In this document: positions 46,372 to 54,220 of the stretch, piece after piece
Layout: each line of letters opens with the position of its first letter
Numbering within the stretch: position 1 is the stretch's first letter
NCBI GenBank assembly: GCA_963717155.1
Contig: OY970326.1
Location: forward strand, 2,976,001-3,040,000
Reading direction: 5' to 3'
Length of the DNA stretch: 64,000 nucleotides
From: G963717155 sp963717155
GTDB lineage: Bacteria > Actinomycetota > Thermoleophilia > Gaiellales > JALYLC01
Notes under the pieces: model-generated
Databases searched by the model: none
What the model was told of the DNA's origin: nothing
The model's input: the letters and a program-made list of their open reading frames with translations, nothing else
Program-made: the position numbers and the translations under genes

Positions 46372-46793
46372 ATGGCCACTGAACTCCCACTCACAGGCGG
46401 GTGCGGTTGCGGTGCCGTCCGGTTCGAGGTGAGCGAGCCGCTCGCGACCGCGAGCTACTGCCACTGCACCCGCTGCCAGCACCGGACGGGCGACGGCGGC
46501 ATCGGCGAACGCTCGCGTCGTGCCCGGCTCGTTCACCCTGCTCTCGGGCGCCGACCAGCTCGGACGATGGTCTCCCGAAGGGCGGCTTCGACAAGGTCTT
46601 CTGCACGAGCTGCGGCTCGGCGCTGTACAGCCAGAGCCCGCACGACCCGATGGCGATCAGCGTGCGACTGGGCGCGTTCGACCGCGACCCCGGCATCCGC
46701 CCGCAGTACCGCCAGTTCGTCGCCTACGCCGCGCCCTGGGAGCCGATCCCCGAGGACGGGCTGCCGCGCCACGCCGAGCGCATGCCGAGCTAG
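46372..46793 (+). pseudogene. GFA/CENP-V family zinc protein, two frameshifts
   Basis: It starts MATELPLTGGCGCGAVRFEV with zinc cysteines in GGCGCGAVRF, then YCHCTRCQHRTG, and in another frame FCTSCGSALYSQ. Two one-base gains (near 46494 and 46577) split the gene. Restored, it is about 139 aa with the full set of GFA cysteines. Members bind zinc and some activate formaldehyde with glutathione; many have unknown substrates. It converges on a MarR gene with a 3-base gap. Confidence 0.82.
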
Positions 46794-46796
46794 CGG

Positions 46797-47210
46797 TCAG
46801 CCCTCGAGGGCGCGGCTCAGCAGGTCGCGGAGCGTAGCTCGCTCGCTGGCGCTGAGCGCCCCGAGCACGTCGCCCTCGATCGTCTGCTGCGCCTGCTCGG
46901 CGTGTTCGAGCGCATGCCGCCCGGCCTCCGTCAGCTCGACGATGTGACGACGGCGGTCGGTCGGATCGCGCTGGCGCGTCGCGTAGCCCGACCCCTCGAG
47001 CTCGTTCAGCAGCAGGACGCAGTTGTTCGCATCCAGGTGCATCGCCTCGCTGAGCGCCTGCTGCGAGGCCTGGGCATGGTCCCGCAGGTACGCGAGGGCC
47101 ATCAGCTCCTTCAGGCGAATGCCGAGCAGGTCCTCGGTGCTGCGGCGGTACACGAGCCTCGCCAGGCGAGTGAGCAGCACGATCGAGCCAGGTGCGGGAG
47201 GCGTTCCCAT
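46797..47210 (-). CDS. MarR-family transcriptional regulator
   Basis: A 137-aa MarR protein with ELMALAYLRDHAQASQQAL, recognition helix HLDANNCVLLLNELEGSGY and wing RDPTDRRRHIVELTEAG. It reads in one intact frame. Divergent from the drug-exporter gene across an AT-rich gap with inverted repeats, so it is the probable repressor of that gene and of itself. Confidence 0.92.
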   Translation of the reverse strand: MGTPPAPGSIVLLTRLARLVYRRSTEDLLGIRLKELMALAYLRDHAQASQQALSEAMHLDANNCVLLLNELEGSGYATRQRDPTDRRRHIVELTEAGRHALEHAEQAQQTIEGDVLGALSASERATLRDLLSRALEG

Positions 47211-47230
47211 AGGCCGGCGATTCTAGCACT

Positions 47231-47290
47231 CGATAGGTGATAATCCGCATTGCTTGATGATCCTTGACCTATTGACGATCATTGCTATCG
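47231..47290. promoter_or_regulatory. Operator/promoter region between MarR and DHA2 exporter
   Basis: The gap contains inverted repeats CGATAG (47231-47236) / CTATCG (47285-47290) and ATGATC (47257-47262) / GATCAT (47277-47282). A -35-like TTGACC (47264-47269) has a -10-like TATCGT about 16 bases on, reading towards the exporter. It is clearly less GC-rich than its surroundings. Confidence 0.5.
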
Positions 47291-47300
47291 TGGGCGTGGG

Positions 47301-48868
47301 ATGAGCGTCGAGGCCGTACACCCGGGGGTCGCCAGCAACCCCCGCCGCTGGATCGCGCTGGTCGTCGTGTGCCTCGCGATGCTGATGAACGCGCTCGACG
47401 GCTCGGTCGTCAACGTCGCGCTCCCCAGGATCCAGGACGACCTCCACTTCTCGCAGTCGGATCTCAGCTGGGTGGTCAACGCGTACATGATCGCCTTCGG
47501 CAGCTTCCTGCTGCTCGCCGGCCGCCTCGGCGACCTCGTCGGCCGCAAGCGCGTGTTCCTCACCGGTGTCGCGATGTTCACGGCCGCCTCCGCGCTGTGC
47601 GGGCTCGCCGACGACCAGGCGGTGCTGATCGTCGCGCGCTTCATCCAGGGCGCTCGGCGGCGCGATCTCGTCGTCCGTGATCATCGCGCTGATCGTCACC
47701 GAGTTCCCCGAGCCGGGAGAGCGTGCCCGGGCGATGAGCGCGTACATCTTCGTCGCGGTCGGCGGAGGCTCCCTCGGCCTGCTCGTCGGCGGCGTGCTCA
47801 CGCAGACGGTCAACTGGCACTGGATCTTCTTCATCAACCTCCCGATCGGAGCTGCGACACTCGTCCTCGGCGGCGATGCTGCTCGAGGAGAACGAGGGCA
47901 TCGGGCTCGACAAGGGGCTCGACTGGCTCGGGTCGATCCTCATCACGGCGCGCTCATGGTCGGCATCTACGCGATCATCAAGACGACCGAGTACGGTTGG
48001 CTCTCGCCGCGCACGGTCGGGGTCGGGGGCCTCTCGATCGCCATGCTGATCGCGTTCTTCGTGCTCGAGTCGCGGATCGCGAACCCGATCCTGCCGCCCC
48101 GAGTCCTGCGCATCCCCGGCCTCGCGGGCTCGAGCGTCGTTCGCGGGTTCCTCGCCACCGGTCTCTGGTCGACGTTCTTCCTCGGCGCGCTGTACCTCGA
48201 GCGCATCCGCGGCTACGGCGCGCTGAAGACCGGGCTCGCCTTCATGCCGCATGACGATCGCGGTCGCACTGCTCTCGACGGGAATCACCGCTCGCCTGCT
48301 CGCGCGCTACGGCCCGATGCGGGTGCTCGTCCCGGGACTGTTCTCGATGACGGCCGGGCTGCTGCTGCTCTCGACGGCCGGCGTGCACACGAGCTACTTC
48401 CCTCGTGTCTTCATCGCGTTCGCGATCCTCGGCATCGGCGCCGGGGCATCGTTCATCCCGCTGCTCGCGATCGCGATGGCGAGGGTGCCGATGGCCGATG
48501 CGGGCATCGCGTCGGGCATCGTCAACGTCTCCCTGCAGATCTCGGCCGCCGTCGGCCTGGCCGTGCTCGCGACCGTCTCGACACATCGCGCGAAGACGCT
48601 CGTCGAGCAGGGCCACTCGCTTCCGGTCGCCCTCACCGGCGGATACCACCTCGCGTTCCTCGTGGGGGCGGGCTGTACAGCCGTCGGCGTCGTGATCGCG
48701 CTGGTCGTGCTACGGGACGAGCGCTCGGGTGCGGACGAGATCCCGGGCGACGTCGTGCCAGAACGGCGCGGCCGCGAAGTAGATGCCGCCGAGCGCGATC
48801 GCTCCAACGGCAGCGTCGACGCTGGTGCGCCCGTCCTGCGCCCAGTAGACGTCTTCGAGATCGAGTAG
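47301..48868 (+). pseudogene. DHA2-family (EmrB/QacA) drug exporter, at least four frameshifts
   Basis: A 14-helix exporter starting MSVEAVHPGVASNPRRWIAL, with motif C-type LMNALDGSVVNVALPRIQ, motif A GRLGDLVGRKRVF, and loops to GVVIALVVLRDER. One-base gains near 47655, 47871 and 48251 and a one-base loss near 47948 break the frame. The final frame reads to 48868, but homology fades near 48715 and the rest is antisense to the gene at 48710-48978, so the true stop is probably near 48720. It is likely to pump organic cations or antibiotics under MarR control. Confidence 0.82.
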
Positions 48869-48978
48869 CAACGCCAGCTCGTCGACGATGAGGGCGAGCC
48901 CGCTGCCGTAGGAGGTGGCGGTGAGCGGGTGACGGCGCGTCGCCTCCTCGCTGCGCTGCCGGTCGTCTCGGTCGGCAT
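48710..48978 (-). pseudogene. Small membrane-associated protein hidden antisense to the exporter's 3' end, probably frameshifted
   Basis: The minus strand encodes, up to the TAG at 48710-48712, RRHPLTATSYGSGLALIVDE then LALLLDLEDVYWAQDGR and DAAVGAIALGGIYFAAAPFW, which read as genuine protein and resemble the YG-x-G-x-AL-(I/V)-DE-x-A-(L/F)... DVYW pattern of small actinobacterial membrane proteins. No start codon lies in this frame before an upstream stop. ATG at 48978 in another frame (MPTETTGSAARR) would supply it if one indel lies near 48940-48960. Reconstructed length is about 88 aa. Function unknown. Confidence 0.55.
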
Positions 48979-49025
48979 CGGCGGATTCTCGGCCCGCGGC
49001 CTGGGTTGAAAATGTCAGTCCGGGG

Positions 49026-49046
49026 TAGGACTGCGTCCGAGTCCTA
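49026..49046. promoter_or_regulatory. Perfect inverted repeat upstream of a 26-aa membrane peptide gene
   Basis: TAGGACT (49026-49032) and AGTCCTA (49040-49046) form a perfect 7-bp inverted repeat with a 7-base spacer, flanked by GGGG and CCCC-like runs that would lengthen the dyad. It ends 22 bases before the small gene's ATG. It could be a regulator site or a leader hairpin. Confidence 0.5.
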
Positions 49047-49068
49047 TTCCCCTCCCCTGGAGAGTCTC

Positions 49069-49149
49069 ATGTACATCGGCATTGGAACCCTCGTCCTCAT
49101 CCTGATCATCGTGCTGCTCGTGATGGCCTTCCGCCGTCGCGCGATCTAG
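49069..49149 (+). CDS. 26-aa single-helix membrane peptide
   Basis: ATG at 49069 opens a 26-residue peptide: a hydrophobic run (IGIGTLVLILIIVLLVM) followed by FRRRAI, the positive-inside end of one transmembrane helix. GGAGAG at 49059-49064 gives a good ribosome site, and a perfect dyad lies upstream. The combination of strong RBS, clean helix and regulatory repeat supports a real small protein, the type often linked to membrane-stress responses. It is not a recognised family member. Confidence 0.6.
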   Translation: MYIGIGTLVLILIIVLLVMAFRRRAI

Positions 49150-49177
49150 TGACCTCACCCGAAGAGGCAGGCCACCG

Positions 49178-49549
49178 CTACGCGACCGGCGCGTAGCGGT
49201 GGTGCAGCATCAGCGCGTTGCCGTCCGGATCGCGGAAGAACGCCATGTGGCACACGCTGGTGTCGAAGGTGTCGCCCTCGAACGTGACGCCGGCGGCCTC
49301 GAGGGCCTCCCTCGCGGCAGCCACGTCGTCGACGCGCAGCGCGACCTCGTTCGGGTTCGCGGCGAAGGAACGGCCGATCTTCTCGGGCTCCCAGACGCTG
49401 AGCGTGACCTGGCCCGCGGCGACCTCGAAGCCGACCGACGTCTCCTTCTCGAACGGGAGACCGAGGGTCTCGACGTAGAAGCGTCTTGCCGCGTCGACAT
49501 CGCGGGTCGGGATCGAGATGAAGTCGACGTGTTCAACGGTGATCGGCAC
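49178..49549 (-). CDS. Single-domain VOC (glyoxalase-fold) protein
   Basis: A 123-aa VOC protein opening TVEHVDFISIPTRDVDAARRFY, with a mid GFEVAAGQVTLSVWEP strand and an end MAFFRDPDGNALMLHHRYA, the full beta-alpha-beta3 repeat. A His in EHVDF and residues near the DPDG turn are candidate metal ligands. Members include glyoxalase I-like and antibiotic-binding proteins; the substrate is unknown. Alone on the minus strand, divergent from the nitrilase across 116 bases. Confidence 0.85.
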   Translation of the reverse strand: MPITVEHVDFISIPTRDVDAARRFYVETLGLPFEKETSVGFEVAAGQVTLSVWEPEKIGRSFAANPNEVALRVDDVAAAREALEAAGVTFEGDTFDTSVCHMAFFRDPDGNALMLHHRYAPVA

Positions 49550-49665
49550 GTGAATCCCTTCGGTGTGGATGCAGCGGAGGCCGGCGCGTGGCGTCCGGCC
49601 TGCAACGTTACCTCCGAGTGACTACGATCGGATAGCTGCATCTGCCGCTCGACGCTGGGAGAGCC

Positions 49666-50616
49666 ATGACCGAGCTACCGACGGTGCGTATCGCCGCCAT
49701 CCAGGCGACGCCCGTGATCCTGGACGCCGAGGCCTGCATCGACAAGGCGATCGCCCTGCTGCACCAGGCGGCGGACGACGGTGCACGCCTCGCCGTGCTC
49801 CCCGAGACCTTCGTGTCGCTCTACCCCTCGAACTCGTGGGCGAGGAGCGCCGCAGGGTTCGCGGGCTGGGACGAATTCTGGGAGGCGTTCTGGCTGAACA
49901 GCGTCGACGTTCCCGGTCCGCTCGTCGATCGCCTCGCCGAGACCTGTCGCGACCGGAACCTGCATTGCGTGATCGGCGTCAACGAGCGTGAGGCCGAGCG
50001 GCCCGGCTCGCTCTACAACACGATGCTCACGATCGGCCCCGGCGGTCTGCTCGCGCGCCATCGCAAGCTGATGCCGACGCAGCACGAGCGTCTCTTCCAC
50101 GGGGTCGGAGCCGGCGACGACCTGGCGGTCGCGGCGACGCCGGTGGGTCGCATCGGCGGCCTGATCTGCTGGGAGAACCGCATGCCCCTCGCGCGCTGGG
50201 CGGTCTACCAGGGAGGCCCGCAGATCTGGGTGGCCCCGACGGCCGACGACTCCGACGGGTGGCTCGCCAGCATGCGCCACATCGCGATCGAGTCCGGGGC
50301 GTTCGTGGTCTCGGTGCCGCAGTTCATCCCGGCGTCGGCGTTCCCTGCCGACTTCCCGGTGCCGCTGCCCGAGGGCAAGGAGGTCTTCGGGCGCGGAGGC
50401 GCGGCGATCTGCCAGCCGGGAGACGGAGACATCATCGCCGGGCCGCTGTACGACCGCGAGGGCATCGTCATCGCCGACTGCGATCTGCGCAAGGGGCTGC
50501 ACGCCAAGCGCTTCTTCGACGCGGTCGGGCACTACGCGCGCACCGATGCGCTCGCCGCGCCGGTGGTGACGGTGCGCGTCGAACAGGTGGGCGAGACGAT
50601 CCTCGACGAGTTCTAG
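49666..50616 (+). CDS. Nitrilase-superfamily carbon-nitrogen hydrolase
   Basis: A 316-aa nitrilase fold with the Glu-Lys-Cys triad: Glu47 in VLPETFV, Lys134 in RHRKLMPT and Cys168 in GLICWENRMP. The CWEN-x-MPL arrangement and HRKL-x-PT are those of true (aliphatic/aromatic) nitrilases rather than omega-amidases. It hydrolyses R-CN to a carboxylate and ammonia in the cytoplasm. It starts at ATG 49666 and is convergent with rhaM, so it is independent of the rhamnose operon. Confidence 0.9.
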   Translation: MTELPTVRIAAIQATPVILDAEACIDKAIALLHQAADDGARLAVLPETFVSLYPSNSWARSAAGFAGWDEFWEAFWLNSVDVPGPLVDRLAETCRDRNLHCVIGVNEREAERPGSLYNTMLTIGPGGLLARHRKLMPTQHERLFHGVGAGDDLAVAATPVGRIGGLICWENRMPLARWAVYQGGPQIWVAPTADDSDGWLASMRHIAIESGAFVVSVPQFIPASAFPADFPVPLPEGKEVFGRGGAAICQPGDGDIIAGPLYDREGIVIADCDLRKGLHAKRFFDAVGHYARTDALAAPVVTVRVEQVGETILDEF

Positions 50617-50617
50617 G

Positions 50618-50929
50618 TCAGTCGAGCCGGAAGATCTCCTCGAGCGCCGGCGGCCCGGCATCGGGCACGCGCTCCTCGAGCAGATCGGCCATCGCGTCCT
50701 GCCAGCGAGCGCTCACCTCCTGACCCGCCAGGTACGCCTCGACGGCGGCCATGTCGTCGGCCTCGAAGTAGCCGAACATCTCGTTGCCGGAGCGGAAGAT
50801 CGTGTAGTTGCGGATTCCGGCCGCGCGCAGCGCCTCGCGCATCTCGTCCCACACGTGTGCATGGGCCTGCACGTACTCGTCGACCCTGTCGGGCTTGACG
50901 CGCAGGACGAACCCGGTTCGCCGCGTCAT
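50618..50929 (-). CDS. rhaM: L-rhamnose mutarotase
   Basis: A 103-aa RhaM/RhaU family protein. RTGFVLRVKPDRVDEYVQAHAHVWDEM includes the conserved His and Tyr of the alpha/beta anomer site, GIRNYTIFRSGNEMFGYFE is the central strand pair, and W in SARWQDAM is conserved. It interconverts alpha and beta L-rhamnose anomers so the isomerase can use all of the sugar. It is the last gene of the rhamnose operon, overlapping the aldolase-dehydrogenase stop by 4 bases. Confidence 0.95.
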   Translation of the reverse strand: MTRRTGFVLRVKPDRVDEYVQAHAHVWDEMREALRAAGIRNYTIFRSGNEMFGYFEADDMAAVEAYLAGQEVSARWQDAMADLLEERVPDAGPPALEEIFRLD

Positions 50930-52989
50930 CGCGGGTACGCGAGCGCGACGCCGCCGTCGACGTTCAGCAGGTTCCCCGTGCTCTTGCCGGCTCGCCCGGG
51001 AGAGGCGAGGTACAGCACGGCCTCCGCGACGTCCGCGGGCGTGACGTTCACCTTCAGCGTCGTCCGGGCGCGGTAGTGCTCCTCGAGCTCAGCGGCCGGT
51101 ATCCCGTAGGCACGGGCTCGCTCCTCCCGCCAGTCGGAGTCCCAGATGCGGGAGCCCTCGAGGACGGCGTCGGGATTCACCGTGTTGACGCGGATGCCCG
51201 AGGGCCCGAGCTCCTCGGCGAGACAGCGGGCGAGGTGCAGCGCGGCTGCCTTGGCGGCCGAGTAGGCCGACGCGTTCTTGCCGGGCGCGATGCCGTTCTT
51301 CGATCCGATGAAGACGATGCTCCCGCCGCTTCCCTGCGCCCGCAGCGTGCGCGCGGCCTCCCGGGAGACGAGGAAGTACCCCCGCGCGAGGATGTCGTGG
51401 TTGCGGTCCCAGAGCGCGAGCGTGGTCTCCTCGAGCGGCGCGCTCGAGGCGATGCCGGCATTCGAGACGACGATGTCGACACCGCCGAAGGCCATCACCG
51501 CAGTCCGGAACGCGGCGATGATCCCCTGCTCGTCGAGCACGTCCGCGCGTGCGGAGATCGCAACCTCGCCGAGCTCGTCCGCGAGGGCAGCTGCGCCCTG
51601 CGCGTCGAGGTCGGTGGCAACGACGCACGCGCCCCGGGCCGCGAACTCGCGCGCAACGACGCTGCCGATGCCACCGGCGGCGCCCGTGATGAACGCGACC
51701 ATGCCCTGGAACTCGCCTGCCGGGGGGGCGAGCGTCAGCTTGTAGAGCTCGAGCGGCCAGTACTCGATCGCGAACGACTCCGCGTCGTCGAGCGAGACGA
51801 ACCCGCCGAGCCGGCTCGCGTCGCGCATCACGCTGATCGCGCGGTGGTAGAGGTCGCGTGCCAGGCGCGCGGCCTTGAGCGTCCGCCCGACGGACACCAG
51901 GCCGACTCCCTGGATCACCACGACGCGCGGGCTCGGATCGCTCAACAGCTCGTCTTCCCGATGACTCTCGAAGTACTCGAGCTCGCGCGCCTGCCATTCG
52001 CGCACGCGCGCTGCAACCCGGTCAGACAGCGTCGCGGCGTCCTCGGAGCGCGGGTCGAACTCGACCCAGACCGGCAGGCGCCGCGTGTGGACGAGGTGAT
52101 CGGGGCATGCGGCGCCCACCTGGGAGAGGGTCGGCGAGGCCGATCCGCATGCGAACTCGACCACCTCCGCCGATGCATCCACCTGGAGGATCCGCGGACC
52201 GGCGGCCGACACGGCACCGCGCAGGACCGGCAGGATCTCGGCGAGCAGGGACTCGCGGGCGGTCTCGTCCAGCGGTTCGACCGCAGCGCCCGCGAACGCC
52301 GGGGCGGCCTGCGCGCGTTCGGCGACGAACGCAGCGGCGCGATTGATCGCGTCGAGCGTTGCCGCGTACGACTCCTCGGCCGTCGCACCCCATGTCACGA
52401 GACCGTGCTTGGCGAGCAGGACGACCGTTGCCTCGGGATGCTCGGCGACGGCCTGCGCGACGAGCTTGGAGAGCGCGAAGCCGGGCCGCAGGTAGGGAAT
52501 CCAGACCGCATCGGCGCCGAAGCACTCCCGCGCCAGCCGTTCGCCGTCGGCGCTGCCGACGATCGCTCCGATCGCGTCGGGGTGGGTGTGGTCGACGTGC
52601 GGGTGCGGCACGAACGCATGCAGCAGCGTCTCGATCGAAGGTCGCGGCATCGACGGGTCGAGCTGGCAGCGAGCCAGATAGGACACCATCTCCTGGTCGG
52701 TCATGGCGTCCCGCTCTGCGAGCGGAAGGATCTCGTCGAGTCGCAGGCCGGTGAACCCGGACGGGCCGATGGTCGCGAGGTCGCTGCCCGAGCCCTTGAC
52801 CCAGAGCACGTTCACCATCCGACCCGTGTGATCGGGCTCGCGCGTCTTGACCGAGGTGTTGCCGCCTCCGAAGTTGACGATCGCCCGGTCCGCCGCGAGC
52901 AGGTTCGACCGGTAGGCGAGCGCCTCGAGCTCACCCATGCTCGCCCGCGGATCCCAGCGGTTCTCGAACGAACGCTCGGTCAGGGCCAT
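50926..52989 (-). CDS. rhaD: Bifunctional rhamnulose-1-phosphate aldolase / short-chain dehydrogenase
   Basis: A 687-aa fusion. The N-terminal class II aldolase domain has zinc ligands in HPHVDHTHPDAIG and LLAKHGLVTWG. The C-terminal SDR domain (about residues 430-685) has TGAAGGIG, VSNAGIA, and catalytic YSAAK. It splits L-rhamnulose 1-phosphate into dihydroxyacetone phosphate and L-lactaldehyde, and the SDR half probably oxidises the lactaldehyde. The ATG at 52989 is chosen because family homology (SFENRWDP) starts there. Located between isomerase and mutarotase genes. Confidence 0.95.
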   Translation of the reverse strand: MALTERSFENRWDPRASMGELEALAYRSNLLAADRAIVNFGGGNTSVKTREPDHTGRMVNVLWVKGSGSDLATIGPSGFTGLRLDEILPLAERDAMTDQEMVSYLARCQLDPSMPRPSIETLLHAFVPHPHVDHTHPDAIGAIVGSADGERLARECFGADAVWIPYLRPGFALSKLVAQAVAEHPEATVVLLAKHGLVTWGATAEESYAATLDAINRAAAFVAERAQAAPAFAGAAVEPLDETARESLLAEILPVLRGAVSAAGPRILQVDASAEVVEFACGSASPTLSQVGAACPDHLVHTRRLPVWVEFDPRSEDAATLSDRVAARVREWQARELEYFESHREDELLSDPSPRVVVIQGVGLVSVGRTLKAARLARDLYHRAISVMRDASRLGGFVSLDDAESFAIEYWPLELYKLTLAPPAGEFQGMVAFITGAAGGIGSVVAREFAARGACVVATDLDAQGAAALADELGEVAISARADVLDEQGIIAAFRTAVMAFGGVDIVVSNAGIASSAPLEETTLALWDRNHDILARGYFLVSREAARTLRAQGSGGSIVFIGSKNGIAPGKNASAYSAAKAAALHLARCLAEELGPSGIRVNTVNPDAVLEGSRIWDSDWREERARAYGIPAAELEEHYRARTTLKVNVTPADVAEAVLYLASPGRAGKSTGNLLNVDGGVALAYPR

Positions 52990-53017
52990 GACGCGCGCAC
53001 TCCCGGGTAGTCGGCGG

Positions 53018-54220
53018 TCAGATCCACGCTGCAGCTGCTCCGCCCACGCGCGACTGCGTGATGCGCTCGAGGTATCCGTCGGCGCGGAACGCGGCGATCG
53101 GGTCGGCCGATGCCCCGAGATCGACCCGCACCTTCGCGCACAGGGGGCGTACATCCGTGTCGTAGGCGTCGACCAGCGTCCGGTTGGCGGCCAGGACGTC
53201 GCCGGCCAGCTGGGCGCGCTCGAGCGCCGCCCGGTCTACGAGCAGCGCCTTCGCGTACGCCTCCTGCAGGTTCATGACGGTCTGGATCATTGCCTCGATC
53301 TTGGATTCGACGTTGTGCGACTGGTCGACCGTGAACCCGACGCCGCTCTCGAACGCGCCGATATCCACGAGCTCGAAGAAGATCCGGAACAGCTGGAACG
53401 GATCGACCGAGCCGACGATGAGGTCGTCGTCACCGTACTTGCGGTCGTTGAAGTGGAAGCCGCCCAGTCGGCCCACGCCGTCGAGGAGCGAGACGATCTG
53501 CTCGATGTTGACCCCCTGGGCATGGTGACCGAGGTCGACGAGGACGTTGGCGCGCTCGCCGAGCGCCTGGCAGACGAGGAGGGCCGAGCCCCAGTCGGCC
53601 AGATCCGTCGCGTAGAAGGCCGGCTCGTAGAGCTTGTACTCGACCAGCAGCTGCTGATCGGGAGCGAGCGCGTCGTAGATCTCGTGGAGCGACTCGAGCA
53701 GTCGGACACGGCGCCCCCGCAGCGAGTCCTGGCCGGGATAGTTCGTGCCGTCAGCGAGCCAGAGCGAGATCGCGGTCGAGCCGACCTGCGTCGCGATGTC
53801 GATGCACTCCCGCACGTGGAGGACGGCCTTCCGACGCGTCCCGGCGTCCGGGTTGCTGAGGCTGCCGAGCTTGTACTCCGGCTCCTGGAAGAGGTTCGGG
53901 TTGATCGCTCCGATCCGCAGACCGAGCTCTGCGGCGTGCGCGTTCAGCAGCGCCACGTTCTCGACCCGGTCCCACGGGATGTGGAGGGCGACCGACGGCG
54001 CGATCCCGGTGAGCCGATGCACCTCAGCGGCATCGGCCAGCTTCTCGAACGGGTCGCGTGGGACGCCGGGCTGGGAGAACACCGCGAAGCGCGTCCCCGA
54101 GTTGCCGAAGGCCCACGACGGAAGCTCGAGCTCCTGGGCCCGGAGAGCGGCCTCGACACGGTCGACGTCGTCGCCGCGCGCAGCGAGGGTCGCCGCGATC
54201 AGGTCGTAGCCGGGCGTCAT
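53018..54220 (-). CDS. rhaI: L-rhamnose isomerase (RhaI type)
   Basis: A 400-aa xylose-isomerase-like TIM barrel with ALHIPWDRV, WLADGTNYPGQDSLRGR, EYKLYEPAFYATDLADWG, VDLGHHAQGVNIEQIV and GFHFNDRKYGDDDLIVGS, which provide the metal-binding Glu, His and Asp residues. It is the RhaI branch typical of Actinomycetota and Pseudomonas relatives rather than E. coli RhaA. It converts L-rhamnose to L-rhamnulose. The ATG overlaps the kinase stop (ATGA) on the minus strand. Confidence 0.94.
   Translation of the reverse strand: MTPGYDLIAATLAARGDDVDRVEAALRAQELELPSWAFGNSGTRFAVFSQPGVPRDPFEKLADAAEVHRLTGIAPSVALHIPWDRVENVALLNAHAAELGLRIGAINPNLFQEPEYKLGSLSNPDAGTRRKAVLHVRECIDIATQVGSTAISLWLADGTNYPGQDSLRGRRVRLLESLHEIYDALAPDQQLLVEYKLYEPAFYATDLADWGSALLVCQALGERANVLVDLGHHAQGVNIEQIVSLLDGVGRLGGFHFNDRKYGDDDLIVGSVDPFQLFRIFFELVDIGAFESGVGFTVDQSHNVESKIEAMIQTVMNLQEAYAKALLVDRAALERAQLAGDVLAANRTLVDAYDTDVRPLCAKVRVDLGASADPIAAFRADGYLERITQSRVGGAAAAWI

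Noticed and set aside
49578..49601. A 7-bp hairpin (AGGCCGG/CCGGCCT) in the gap before the nitrilase gene
   Set aside because: Short GC dyads arise often by chance in this base composition, and its position does not fit a terminator for either divergent gene.
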